Shown piece by piece: positions 1 to 8,460 of a stretch of DNA of 64,000 nt (within the stretch, counting starts at the first letter, position 1; each line of letters opens with the position of its first letter). This stretch comes from Ferribacterium limneticum (lineage in GTDB: Bacteria; Pseudomonadota; Gammaproteobacteria; Burkholderiales; Rhodocyclaceae), in contig NZ_CP075189.1 of NCBI RefSeq assembly GCF_020510565.1, forward strand, positions 558,001-622,000, read 5' to 3'. Made by a program: the position numbers and the translations under genes. The notes below the pieces were generated by a model that saw nothing but the letters and a program-made list of their open reading frames with translations, was not told where the DNA came from and ran no database searches.

Positions 1-366
1 AGTGGCGTCGGGGCGCAGGTAAAGCGTACCGGGGCCGAACTGCCAGCGGCTACGGCCGACATCGGTGAAGGCGACGGTCAGCGGCTCACCGAGCGTGGAA
101 ATCACGGTGCCGTCGGTGATCTCCTGCTTGCCTTGGGCCGGGCGATCGCGCCAGGCGGCCAGTTTGTCGAGCACCCACTGGCCGTGCTCGTGGATCAGGT
201 TTTCGATATCGCCGATGCGCGCCCGGGTCGGGGCGCCGACGCGCAGGCCACGGTGGTCGATGGCCAGGCCGATGGTCCGGCGCTGGCTGCGCCGCAGCTG
301 GTAGGCGACAGCCTGGCCGGCAATGACGATGCTGCGCGCCGGTTCAGGTGGCGTTGTGCGAGGCAT
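1..366 (-). CDS. SprT/YgjP-like metallopeptidase (DUF45), C-terminus missing
   Basis: Open on the minus strand from an ATG at 366 through the window edge (122 codons, no stop). The N-terminus contains YQLRRSQRRTIGLAI followed by an LRV-x-AP segment and a W-x-KL segment, typical of the YgjP/DUF45 family of putative zinc metallopeptidases. The HExxH zinc motif would lie further on and is not in the window, so catalytic competence cannot be judged. The start overlaps the end of plsC by 23 nt, so the two are probably translated as one operon with gmhB and glyQS upstream. The family assignment rests only on the N-terminal half. Confidence 0.72.
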   Translation of the reverse strand, partial: MPRTTPPEPARSIVIAGQAVAYQLRRSQRRTIGLAIDHRGLRVGAPTRARIGDIENLIHEHGQWVLDKLAAWRDRPAQGKQEITDGTVISTLGEPLTVAFTDVGRSRWQFGPGTLYLRPDAT

Positions 367-1096
367 CCGCGTAGCGGTGCGGCGAGATGCGGTGCATCTC
401 GTCTTCGATCCAGGCTTCGGCCCGCTGATTGACTTCGGCCTCGGTCATGCCGGTGGCGTCGAAAGCCGGGCCGATGCTCATCGTGACGGTGCCCGGCGTT
501 TTCAGGAAAGCCTGACGCGGCCACAGTTCGCCGGCGTCGTGGGCGACCGGCACGACCTTGCAGCCGACACGGGTGGCAAGGTAGGCACCGCCCGGCTTGT
601 AGCGTTTTTTCTGGCCCGGCGCGACGCGCGTGCCTTCCGGGAAGAGGATGACGTAGAAGCCCTGCTTGAGGCGTTCGCGGCCCTGAACGACGACCTGGTC
701 GAGTGCATCCTTGCCGGCAGCGCGGTCGATTGAAATCATCTTCATGGCGCCCAGCCCCCAGCCAACCAGCGGCACCCGGAGCAATTCCTTCTTGAGAACG
801 AAGACGCAGTAGGCGCCGGTCGGGACGAGATCCTGGATGGTCATCGTTTCCCAGGCCGACTGGTGTTTGGAAAGAATGACGCAAGGCTCCTTCGGCATGT
901 TTTCCAGGCCGATGACCTTGGGCCGAATGCCGAGGATGTTCTCGACGCCGAACTGGATGCCGAGGCGCCACAGCTTGCCGAAGCGATAGCCCCACAGCCC
1001 GCGCAAGGCGAGGGCGGCGATGATAACGAGCGGCGCCGTGAGGATCGACCAGACGAGGGCGTAGGCCATGAACAGCGTTGAGCGCACCGCCCTCAT
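344..1096 (-). CDS. plsC: 1-acyl-sn-glycerol-3-phosphate acyltransferase
   Basis: 250 residues. It should transfer a fatty acyl group to lysophosphatidic acid to make phosphatidic acid, at the inner membrane. A hydrophobic N-terminal segment (about residues 8-30) precedes the acyltransferase motif, seen here as KHQSAWET in place of the usual NHxSxxD-type block, and the substrate-binding FPEGTR motif lies near residue 165. The ATG at 1096 overlaps the gmhB stop in an ATGA arrangement, which fixes the start; a longer upstream reading only runs in the wrong frame through gmhB. The KHQ-x4-E form is the AGPAT variant common in betaproteobacteria. Confidence 0.9.
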   Translation of the reverse strand: MRAVRSTLFMAYALVWSILTAPLVIIAALALRGLWGYRFGKLWRLGIQFGVENILGIRPKVIGLENMPKEPCVILSKHQSAWETMTIQDLVPTGAYCVFVLKKELLRVPLVGWGLGAMKMISIDRAAGKDALDQVVVQGRERLKQGFYVILFPEGTRVAPGQKKRYKPGGAYLATRVGCKVVPVAHDAGELWPRQAFLKTPGTVTMSIGPAFDATGMTEAEVNQRAEAWIEDEMHRISPHRYADASHNAT

Positions 1097-1644
1097 GGCG
1101 TGGTTTCCTTGAGGATGGCGTCGACCGCAGCCGACAGGTCCTTGTATTCCAGCGTGCCTTCCGGCAATTCGTTGTCGGCCTTGGTTTTCTCGCCCTTGCC
1201 GGTCATCACCAGCATCGGCTGGCAGCCGGCGGCAGCGCAAGCCTGCAAATCGCGCAGCGAATCGCCGATGGCCGGGACGCCATTGAGATCGATATTGAGC
1301 GTTTCGGAAATACGCTTGAACATGCCGGGCTTTGGCTTGCGGCAGTCGCATTTTGAATCGGCCGCATGCGGGCAATAGAAAATGGCGTCAATCCGCCCGC
1401 CTAGCGCGACGACGGCCTTGTGCATCTTGGTGTGGATCTGGTTGAGCGTTTCCATGTCGAACAAGCCGCGCCCGACGCCCGACTGGTTGGTCGCCACGAC
1501 CACCTTGTAGCCGCACTGGGTGAGGCGGGCAATCGCTTCCAGACTGCCCGGGATCGGCTTCCATTCGGCCGGCGTCTTGATGAACTGGGCGGAATCGAAG
1601 TTGATAACCCCGTCGCGGTCGAGGATGACGAGTTTGGTCGGCAT
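1093..1644 (-). CDS. gmhB: D-glycero-beta-D-manno-heptose-1,7-bisphosphate 7-phosphatase
   Basis: 183 residues, a HAD-superfamily phosphatase of the ADP-heptose branch of LPS inner-core synthesis in the cytoplasm. The nucleophile motif DRDGVIN lies at residues 9-15, and the zinc-binding loop C-P-H-(x5)-C-D-C near residue 100 is diagnostic of GmhB against other HAD enzymes. Its stop overlaps the plsC start by 4 nt, and its start is 16 nt after the glyS stop, so glyQ-glyS-gmhB-plsC read as one operon, an order common in betaproteobacteria. Confidence 0.93.
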   Translation of the reverse strand: MPTKLVILDRDGVINFDSAQFIKTPAEWKPIPGSLEAIARLTQCGYKVVVATNQSGVGRGLFDMETLNQIHTKMHKAVVALGGRIDAIFYCPHAADSKCDCRKPKPGMFKRISETLNIDLNGVPAIGDSLRDLQACAAAGCQPMLVMTGKGEKTKADNELPEGTLEYKDLSAAVDAILKETTP

Positions 1645-1660
1645 GGCGTTCTCCCGGCTC

Positions 1661-3832
1661 TCAGGCAGACAGCTTGGAAATGTCGGCGACCTTGTTCATC
1701 GCCACGTGCAGCTTGGCGAGCAGGCCGAGACGGTTGGCGCGCAGGGCCGGATCGTCGGCGTTGACCATGACGCCGTCGAAGAAGGCATCGACCGGGGCGC
1801 GCAGCGCGGCCAGCGCCTGCAGCGATTCGGCGTAGTCGCCGGTGACGAAGGCGGCATCGGCCTGCGGCACGACATCGACGAGGGCATCGTGCAGGGCGAT
1901 TTCCGGCGCTTCCTTGAGCAGGGCGTTGTCGACCGTCGGTTCGACAGTACCTTCTGCTTTCTTGAGGATATTGCCGACGCGCTTGTTGGCAGCCGCGAGT
2001 GCAGCCGCTTCCGGTAGCGCAGAGAAGGCACGCACGGCAGCCAGACGCTTGGGAATATCGCCCAGCCGTTGTGGCCGCTGCGACACCACAGCATCGACTT
2101 CCTGCGCCGAGTAACCCTGCTCGCGCAGGCTACCGGCAAGGCGGTCATAGATGAAGTCTGCTAGTTGGGCTGGGTTGCTCTTGAATCCATCGATATTCAT
2201 GAACGCAAACTCGGCCTGGTACAGCAGATGGTCCAATCCAATAGGAAGATTGTTCTCGGACAACATCCGAATTACCCCCAACGCATGGCGGCGTAGCGCG
2301 AACGGGTCGCGGTCGCCGGTCGGGATCTGCCCGATGCCGAACATGCCGACCAGCGTTTCCAGCTTATCCGCTAGTGCAGCGATGGTACCAACCACACCGC
2401 GCGGCAAGCTGTCGCCGGCAAAACGGGGCTTGTAGTGGTCTTCGATAGCATCGGCGATCTCGGCGCTGAGGCCGTCATGCAGCGCGTAGTAGCGGCCCAT
2501 GATGCCCTGCAGCTCCGGGAATTCGCCGACCATGTCGGTCAGGAGGTCGGCCTTTGCTAGCAACGAGGCGGTTCGGGAGGCTTTCCACGTCTTGCTGAGT
2601 TCCGGATGGTTCTCTTCGATTTGCGGGCCTTGAGGCAACAAATCGTAATGTTTCTCTGCACGTGCTAGCAACGAGGTGATGGCATCGACAATTGTTGTGA
2701 CCCGGTTGACGCGGTCGCCCTGTGTGCCCAGCTTGTTGTGATAGACGACCTTGGACAGCCCGATGACGCGGCTTTCCAGCGACTTCTTGCGATCCTGATC
2801 GAAGAAGAACTTGGCATCCGCTAACCGTGGACGCACGACGCGCTCGTTGCCGCCGATCACGGCCGAAGCGTCTTCCGGGCTGATGTTGCTGACGACGAGG
2901 AACTTGTTGGTCAGCTTGCCGGCCGCGTCGAGCAGCGGGAAGTATTTCTGGTTGGCCTTCATGGTCAGAATCAGGCATTCCTGCGGCACGGCGAGGAATT
3001 CTTCTTCGAACTGGCCGATCAGCACGTTCGGGCGTTCGACCAGTGCGGTGACTTCATCGAGCAGGGCATCGTCGTCAATCGGCTTGCCACCGGCCTTGGC
3101 CGCTGCAGCTTCAAGCTGGCGGGCGATTTCGGCGCGACGTTCGGCGAAGGAGGCGATGACGGCACCGTCGGTCGCCAGTTTCGTGGCGTATTCGTCGGCA
3201 TGGGCGAAGACGACCGGATCGACGACGGCTTCAAAACGGTGACCATGAGTTTCACGACCCGAGTTGAGGCCGAGAATGGCCAGCGGCACGATATCGCTGC
3301 CGTGCAATGCCACGAGGCCATGCGCCGGGCGGACGAAATTGACGCTGCTCCAGCCGTCCTGCAACTGATAGGTCATGACCTTGGGGATGGGCAGCGCGGC
3401 GAGGGCGGCTTCGAGGGCCTTTTGCAGACCTTCGGACAGCGTCGCGCCCTTGGCCAGGCTTTCATAGAACAGGACGTCAGCCTTGCCGTCATTCTCGCGG
3501 CGCAGGTTGGGCACGCAGGAAGCGTCGGCGCCGAGGGCGGCGAGTTTCTTGAGCAGGGCCGGGGTGGCGTTGCCGGCGGCGTCGAGGCCAACGGCAACCG
3601 GCATGAGTTTCTGGACCACTGGCTTGTCGGCGGCAACGGCAGCGACCTCGGTGACGTGGGCAGCCAGGCGGCGCGGCGAGGCGTAGGCGGTGACGGCTGC
3701 GGTCGACGCGGCCAAACCAGTAGTTTTCAACGAGGTTGCCAGCGTGGCAGCAAACACTTCGCCCAGCTTCTTGAGTGCCTTGGGCGGCAGTTCTTCAACA
3801 AACAGTTCAACGAGCAGGTTTTTCGACGACAT
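1661..3832 (-). CDS. glyS: Glycyl-tRNA synthetase beta subunit
   Basis: 723 residues, the usual length for the beta subunit of the heterotetrameric bacterial glycyl-tRNA synthetase, which binds tRNA-Gly and supports glycylation by the alpha subunit. The N-terminus NLLVELFVEELPPKAL is the family signature. The C-terminal segment with FDGVMVNADDPALRANRL is the conserved anticodon-binding end. The start at 3832 lies one base past the glyQ stop, so the pair is translationally coupled; an upstream in-frame extension would run back into glyQ and is rejected. Confidence 0.96.
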   Translation of the reverse strand: MSSKNLLVELFVEELPPKALKKLGEVFAATLATSLKTTGLAASTAAVTAYASPRRLAAHVTEVAAVAADKPVVQKLMPVAVGLDAAGNATPALLKKLAALGADASCVPNLRRENDGKADVLFYESLAKGATLSEGLQKALEAALAALPIPKVMTYQLQDGWSSVNFVRPAHGLVALHGSDIVPLAILGLNSGRETHGHRFEAVVDPVVFAHADEYATKLATDGAVIASFAERRAEIARQLEAAAAKAGGKPIDDDALLDEVTALVERPNVLIGQFEEEFLAVPQECLILTMKANQKYFPLLDAAGKLTNKFLVVSNISPEDASAVIGGNERVVRPRLADAKFFFDQDRKKSLESRVIGLSKVVYHNKLGTQGDRVNRVTTIVDAITSLLARAEKHYDLLPQGPQIEENHPELSKTWKASRTASLLAKADLLTDMVGEFPELQGIMGRYYALHDGLSAEIADAIEDHYKPRFAGDSLPRGVVGTIAALADKLETLVGMFGIGQIPTGDRDPFALRRHALGVIRMLSENNLPIGLDHLLYQAEFAFMNIDGFKSNPAQLADFIYDRLAGSLREQGYSAQEVDAVVSQRPQRLGDIPKRLAAVRAFSALPEAAALAAANKRVGNILKKAEGTVEPTVDNALLKEAPEIALHDALVDVVPQADAAFVTGDYAESLQALAALRAPVDAFFDGVMVNADDPALRANRLGLLAKLHVAMNKVADISKLSA

Positions 3833-3833
3833 A

Positions 3834-4778
3834 TCAGGCAGCTTTCTTTGCGTTCTGTTCTTCCAGCTTGGCCAGCACTTCGGCGGCCCATTCCTTCGGC
3901 GCCATCGGGAAGCCAAGGCGGGCGCGGGAATCGAGGTAGGCTTGCGCCACGGCGCGGGCGAGGTTGCGGATGCGGCCGATGTAGGCTGCGCGTTCGGTGA
4001 CCGAGATGGCGCCGCGGGCGTCAAGCAGGTTGAAGGTGTGGGCGGCCTTGAGCACCTGCTCGTAGGCGGGCAGGGCGAGCTGGTTGCCCATCAGGTGCAC
4101 CGCGGTTTCTTCATGCTTGCCGAAGGCGTGGAAGAGGAATTCGACGTTGCTGTGCTCGAAGTTGTAGGCCGACTGCTCGACTTCGTTCTGGTGATAGACG
4201 TCGCCGTAGGTCAGGCCTTCCGTCCAGGTCAGGTCGAAGACGTTTTCGACGCCTTGCAGGTACATGGCGAGGCGTTCGATGCCGTAGGTGATTTCGCCGG
4301 TGATCGGCTTGCAGTCGATGCCGCCGACCTGCTGGAAGTAGGTGAATTGGGTCACTTCCATGCCGTTCATCCAGACTTCCCAACCGAGACCCCAGGCGCC
4401 GAGTGTCGGGTTTTCCCAGTCATCCTCGACGAAACGCACGTCGTTCTTCTTGAGGTCGAAACCGAGGGCTTCGAGCGAGCCGAGGTAGAGTTCAAGGATG
4501 TTGTCCGGGGCCGGCTTGAGGACGACCTGGAACTGGTAGTAATGCTGCATCCGGTTCGGGTTCTCGCCGTAACGACCATCTTTGGGACGGCGCGACGGCT
4601 GCACGTAGGCGGCTTTCCATGGCTCGGGGCCGATGGCGCGCAGGAAGGTGGCGGTGTGGCTGGTGCCGGCGCCGACTTCCATGTCGTAGGGCTGGAGCAG
4701 GGCGCAGCCCTTGTCGCTCCAATATTGCTGCAGGCGCAGGATGATTTCCTGAAACGTCGGTTTTTTGGTGGTGCTCAT
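3834..4778 (-). CDS. glyQ: Glycyl-tRNA synthetase alpha subunit
   Basis: 314 residues. This is the catalytic subunit carrying the class II synthetase core. The N-terminus [13 protein letters not shown] and the following [13 protein letters not shown] segment are near-invariant in the family, and the active-site region [18 protein letters not shown] is complete. The ATG at 4778 (MSTTKK) is chosen over one three codons upstream because family members start close to this point. No strong Shine-Dalgarno sequence is visible. It is divergent from msrA, with 116 bases between the two starts. Confidence 0.96.
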   Translation of the reverse strand: MSTTKKPTFQEIILRLQQYWSDKGCALLQPYDMEVGAGTSHTATFLRAIGPEPWKAAYVQPSRRPKDGRYGENPNRMQHYYQFQVVLKPAPDNILELYLGSLEALGFDLKKNDVRFVEDDWENPTLGAWGLGWEVWMNGMEVTQFTYFQQVGGIDCKPITGEITYGIERLAMYLQGVENVFDLTWTEGLTYGDVYHQNEVEQSAYNFEHSNVEFLFHAFGKHEETAVHLMGNQLALPAYEQVLKAAHTFNLLDARGAISVTERAAYIGRIRNLARAVAQAYLDSRARLGFPMAPKEWAAEVLAKLEEQNAKKAA

Positions 4779-4894
4779 CGGATGCAATCGGTGATGTTCT
4801 GAGACGCACGATTTTACTTGCTTTTGCCATGGATGGCGCGGAACGAAGCCGGTGCCATACTGTCTGCCACATCTCTGGATGAATAACAGGAACG

Positions 4895-5449
4895 ATGATG
4901 GCGGAAACGATGACCACGCAAAAAACGACTCTGGCCGGTGGCTGCTTTTGGTGCCTCGAAGCGGCTTTCGAACAACTTGACGGCGTTGTCTCTGTTCTGC
5001 CCGGCTACATGGGCGGGCAGGATCCGCGGCCGAGCTACGAGGCGGTGTGCCGGGGCGACAGCGGCCACGCCGAAGTCGTGCAGATCGAGTTCGACCCGGC
5101 GAAGATCGACTTCGAGACGCTGCTGACGGCCTTCTTCACGATCCACGATCCGACCGCGCTGAATCGTCAGGGGCACGACGTCGGCACGCAATACCGCTCG
5201 GCCATCTTCTTCCACGATGTCGGCCAGCAGGCCGTGGCCGAGGCGATGATCGCCCGCCTCAATGGCGAGGGCATTTGGGGCGCGCCTATCGTCACCGAGG
5301 TGACGCCGGCCTCGACTTTCTTCGTTGCCGAGGAATATCACCACCAGTATTTTCGCCGCAATCCTTACCAGGGTTATTGCATGGCCGTGGTGGCGCCCAA
5401 GGCGCTCAAGTTGCGCCAGGTTTTCGCCGAGCGGATCAAGGCCGGCTAG
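4895..5449 (+). CDS. msrA: Peptide methionine (S)-S-oxide reductase
   Basis: 184 residues. It reduces the S epimer of methionine sulfoxide in proteins and free methionine. The catalytic motif GCFWC lies at about residues 15-19, and the later EEYHHQYF and GYC segments provide the substrate pocket and resolving cysteine. Two tandem ATG codons (4895, 4898) follow the AGGAA at 4888; the second has the better spacing. It stands alone, reading away from glyQS, and its stop is followed after three bases by a copy of the dispersed repeat. Confidence 0.94.
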   Translation: MMAETMTTQKTTLAGGCFWCLEAAFEQLDGVVSVLPGYMGGQDPRPSYEAVCRGDSGHAEVVQIEFDPAKIDFETLLTAFFTIHDPTALNRQGHDVGTQYRSAIFFHDVGQQAVAEAMIARLNGEGIWGAPIVTEVTPASTFFVAEEYHHQYFRRNPYQGYCMAVVAPKALKLRQVFAERIKAG

Positions 5450-5452
5450 GCG

Positions 5453-5495
5453 ATTCCACGGTCAACCGGAAAAATTGGCCAAAATTGAAATGTCG
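5453..5495 (+). repeat. Dispersed repeat copy 1
   Basis: Begins ATTCCACGGTCAACCGGAA and continues with an A/T-rich tail containing GGCCAAAATTGAAA. It sits directly after msrA. The core holds the short palindrome CGGT-CA-ACCG. Read on the opposite strand it translates as an FNFGQFFRLTVE-like peptide, the same frame used by the copies inside phoH and murE. Confidence 0.85.
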
Positions 5496-5780
5496 TATTT
5501 CGGCCTGTTTTTGACTGGACGCCGAGGCAGCGTTTCAAGCGCTTTTGTTGCGGCGATGCAACACTGAATCCCCTGTGTGGCGAGTGATGGATTGACAATA
5601 ACCATATAAATCAATACACTGGAATCAATGCTGCGGTGCAGCATCGGTTTCCGTGGCAATTCGCCTGTCTGGCTGCGGTATCCAGCGACCCCTCTCTTGG
5701 GCTCTGGCCGATGTCGTACCCCCTGTAACCGTTCGCTGTCGAGGAAGCTTCTTGGCAGTGGCAACAGTGAAGGAGGTCGC
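5496..5780 (+). other. Long leader before the transglycosylase gene
   Basis: About 285 bases without a convincing gene. It contains a perfect 7-bp hairpin, ATGCTGC-GGT-GCAGCAT at 5628-5644, and further GC-rich potential stems before the AGGAGG at 5771. I do not recognise a known riboswitch class in it. A reading frame continues through from 5628 into the transglycosylase, but the strong ribosome site at 5771 argues against using it. Confidence 0.45.
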
Positions 5781-6470
5781 ATGTTTACCTCAACAGTTTT
5801 TCCCTCATCGATGCTTCGCCTGTCGGCGCTCGCGTCTTCAATGTTTCAGAAGTTCCTGATGCTGGCCGGCGTGTTGTTCGTACTTGTCCTGGTCGGCGTC
5901 CAAAGTGGCAACCCCACCATGCTCGGCGGCTTGAAGTTCCTGCTGCCGGCCGGTGAAGAAGTGGCGCTGGACGACGAGCTGGCGGTCGAGGATATCGACC
6001 CCGCTACCGAGACCCTCAGTGCCCAAATGCGCGGTGCCATGGACTACGTCTCCCGGCGCTATCGCGTCGCACCGGATGCGCTGGAGCCCATTTTCGCCAC
6101 GGCCCAGTCGGCCGGTCGGCAATTGCATCTCGATCCGCTGCTCATCATTGCCGTCATCGGTATCGAGTCGCGTTTCAATCCGTTCTCCGAAAGCGTCGTC
6201 GGCGCCAAGGGCCTCATGCAGGTGATGCCGCGTTTCCATCAGGACAAGTTGCCGGAAGACGCCGATCAGGCCGCCTTTCTCAATCCGGTGATCAATGTCC
6301 AGGTCGGCGCCAAGGTGCTCAAGGAGTCGATCCGCCGCAACGGCGGGCTGGAAAACGGCCTGCAGCAATTTGCCGGGGCGACCAGCGATCCGGAGCGGCG
6401 CTACGCCACCAAGGTGCTGGCCGAAAAGCTGCGCCTCGAACAGGCCGTCCAGAAGTTCCGGACGACCTGA
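5781..6470 (+). CDS. Membrane-anchored lytic transglycosylase (SLT domain)
   Basis: 229 residues. One membrane segment (about residues 18-38) is followed by a linker and a C-terminal SLT domain, facing the periplasm, where it should cleave peptidoglycan glycan strands to 1,6-anhydro ends. The catalytic glutamate is in VIGIESRFNP and the downstream GAKGLMQVMP is the second family motif. The start at 5781 follows an excellent AGGAGG six bases upstream. Single-gene unit with a long leader; the specific type (MltC/EmtA-like or other) cannot be assigned. Confidence 0.88.
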   Translation: MFTSTVFPSSMLRLSALASSMFQKFLMLAGVLFVLVLVGVQSGNPTMLGGLKFLLPAGEEVALDDELAVEDIDPATETLSAQMRGAMDYVSRRYRVAPDALEPIFATAQSAGRQLHLDPLLIIAVIGIESRFNPFSESVVGAKGLMQVMPRFHQDKLPEDADQAAFLNPVINVQVGAKVLKESIRRNGGLENGLQQFAGATSDPERRYATKVLAEKLRLEQAVQKFRTT

Positions 6471-6477
6471 TCACGGC

Positions 6478-7314
6478 TTAGTCCGGCGGGTTGATGAAGT
6501 CCATCAACTCGCGGACGAAGCGCTCGCGCTGCCACTGGTGCGGCGAATGGTCGGTGCCTTCGTAGATGCGCAATACCGCGTTCGGAATATTGTCGGCGAC
6601 GAAGTGCGCGGTCGACGAGTGGTAGAAATTGCTCTCGCCGCCATAGACGAGCAAGGTCGGTAGCGGGATGTTGGCCAGCACGTCGCGATAATCGGCGGCG
6701 GTCAGGCTCAGCCAGCAGTTGATCAGCGGTTCCGGGTTCTGGGCCTGCAGCGCGGCGCGCGAGCGTTGCCAGCCTGAGGCGTTCTGCAGGTACTTCTCCT
6801 CGGCCCGCTTGTTGAGGCCGTGCGCCGTCAATTTGAGCACGCCCTCGGCGAAGTCGTCGCGTAGCCAGTCGACCAGTTCATCGTTACGGTGAACCGGAAA
6901 ATCGCCGTAAATTCCATGTTCCCAGTCGTCGGCCGTCAGCAGCTTGGGCGATTGGTCGATCAGGCACAGCTTGCCGAGGCCGTGCGTGCCGTGGTCGCGC
7001 AGGTATTGCCAGAGTGTCAGTGCGCCCATCGAGTGGCCGACGGCGGTGGCATCGTGCAGGCCGTAATGGTCGATCAGGTTGCGCAGATCGCGCGCCATGC
7101 GCTCGACCGTCGCCGAACCGGCATGGGCCAGCGTATGACCGCCGTGACCGCGGGCATCCCAGCGAAAGACGCGGTGCCTCGCATTCAGCTCGGCCATGAA
7201 CGGGAACCATTCCTGCGCGCTGGAAGTCCAGCCATGGAGCAGGATCAGCGGCGAACCCTCGCCGGAAATTTTGACGTGAATCTTCTCGCCATCGTCGGCC
7301 ACGAAATGCGTCAT
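6478..7314 (-). CDS. Alpha/beta-hydrolase-fold protein
   Basis: 278 residues. The oxyanion segment LLHGWTSSAQEW, the nucleophile elbow GHSMGA (about residues 93-98) and the C-terminal histidine in GTDHSPHQW define a complete Ser-Asp-His hydrolase of the esterase/peroxidase-like group. No signal peptide is visible, so it is probably cytoplasmic. The substrate cannot be told from sequence. It converges with the transglycosylase (8-base gap) and is divergent from the MBL hydrolase at 7382. Confidence 0.85.
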   Translation of the reverse strand: MTHFVADDGEKIHVKISGEGSPLILLHGWTSSAQEWFPFMAELNARHRVFRWDARGHGGHTLAHAGSATVERMARDLRNLIDHYGLHDATAVGHSMGALTLWQYLRDHGTHGLGKLCLIDQSPKLLTADDWEHGIYGDFPVHRNDELVDWLRDDFAEGVLKLTAHGLNKRAEEKYLQNASGWQRSRAALQAQNPEPLINCWLSLTAADYRDVLANIPLPTLLVYGGESNFYHSSTAHFVADNIPNAVLRIYEGTDHSPHQWQRERFVRELMDFINPPD

Positions 7315-7381
7315 CGGCTCACTCTTCGAAATCGTCAGGCCGCCAGTATAATCGCCGCCATCAATACGCAGGAGTATGGAA

Positions 7382-8326
7382 ATGTTCGACTGGAGAGACT
7401 ACGGCAACGGCATCATCGCCTTCGACGCCGGCTACGTGCGCCCGATCCTGGCTGCCATCCACATGATCGTCGACGACGGCCGCGTCGCCTTCATCGACAC
7501 CGGCAGCAACGACTCGCTGCCCAACGTGCTCGAAGCGCTGACCAAGGTCGGCCTGGGCCGCGAGGCCGTCGATTACGTCATCCTCACCCACATCCACCTC
7601 GACCACGCCGGCGGCGCCGGCTCGCTCATGCGCGAATTCCCCAATGCCAAGCTGGTTGTCCACCCGCGCGGCTCGCGCCACATGGCCGAGCCGTCCAAGC
7701 TCGTCGCCGGCGTCACCGCCGTCTATGGCAAGGAATACGTCGAGAACGTTTACGGCGACATCCTGCCCATCCAGGCCGACCGCATCATCGATGCCCACGA
7801 AGGCCTGACCATTCGGCTCGGTAGTCGTGAACTGCTCATGATCGACACTCCGGGCCACGCCAAACACCACATCTGCATCGTCGACGAGAAGGCCAAGGCC
7901 ATCTTTACCGGTGACATGTTCGGCCTCTCGTACCGCGAATTCGACGTCGACGGCCGCCAGTTCATCCAGCCGACGACCAGCCCGACCCAGTTCGACCACG
8001 CCGAAATGCGTGCCTCGATCGACCGCCTGATGAGCTACAAGCCGCAAGCGATGTACCTGACCCACTACGCCCAGGTTGGCGACCTGCCGGCCCAGGTCGC
8101 CAACCTGCAGCGCCGCCTCGACGCCCACGTCGCCATCGCCGAAGCCCACGCCAAGGACGGCGAATCCCGCCATGCCGCGACCAAACAGGAGCTCACCGCC
8201 TACCTGCTGGCCGAGTTGCGCGCCCACGGCTGTATGCTGCCCGAAGAGACCATCCTCGACATTCTGGCGACTGATATCGAACTCAACGTGCAGGGACTGA
8301 CCTGGTGGCTGGACCACCGCGGCTGA
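7382..8326 (+). CDS. Metallo-beta-lactamase-fold hydrolase
   Basis: 314 residues. The HxHxDH motif appears as THIHLDHAGGAG near residue 75, with further metal ligands in DTPGHAKHH and a later LTHYAQ segment. This is the arrangement of glyoxalase II-like/RNase Z-superfamily hydrolases with two zinc ions. The start at 7382 is preferred over 7376 because GGAG at 7371-7374 is then seven bases away. No membrane or signal sequence. The substrate is unknown; it stands alone between an intergenic repeat and a divergent hydrolase. Confidence 0.85.
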   Translation: MFDWRDYGNGIIAFDAGYVRPILAAIHMIVDDGRVAFIDTGSNDSLPNVLEALTKVGLGREAVDYVILTHIHLDHAGGAGSLMREFPNAKLVVHPRGSRHMAEPSKLVAGVTAVYGKEYVENVYGDILPIQADRIIDAHEGLTIRLGSRELLMIDTPGHAKHHICIVDEKAKAIFTGDMFGLSYREFDVDGRQFIQPTTSPTQFDHAEMRASIDRLMSYKPQAMYLTHYAQVGDLPAQVANLQRRLDAHVAIAEAHAKDGESRHAATKQELTAYLLAELRAHGCMLPEETILDILATDIELNVQGLTWWLDHRG

Positions 8327-8378
8327 TTTGCGGCTTGCCGGGCCTTAACCGAGGCTCGGCGCCGGCTGGCTGCGCAAT

Positions 8379-8420
8379 GCCACGGTCAACCGGAAAAATC
8401 GCCGAAATTTGAAATTCTCG
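8379..8420 (+). repeat. Dispersed repeat copy 2
   Basis: GCCACGGTCAACCGGAAAAA followed by a GCCGAAATTTGAAATT tail, in the 134-base gap between two converging genes (the MBL hydrolase and the chemoreceptor). Same orientation as copy 1. Confidence 0.85.
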
Positions 8421-8460
8421 CCTCACGGCCAACCCGGAGGCGATCCCGCTCGAGGTGGTC

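Noticed and set aside
7361-8317. 318-codon minus-strand frame opposite the MBL hydrolase
   Set aside because: Shadow of the gene carrying the HxHxDH motif.
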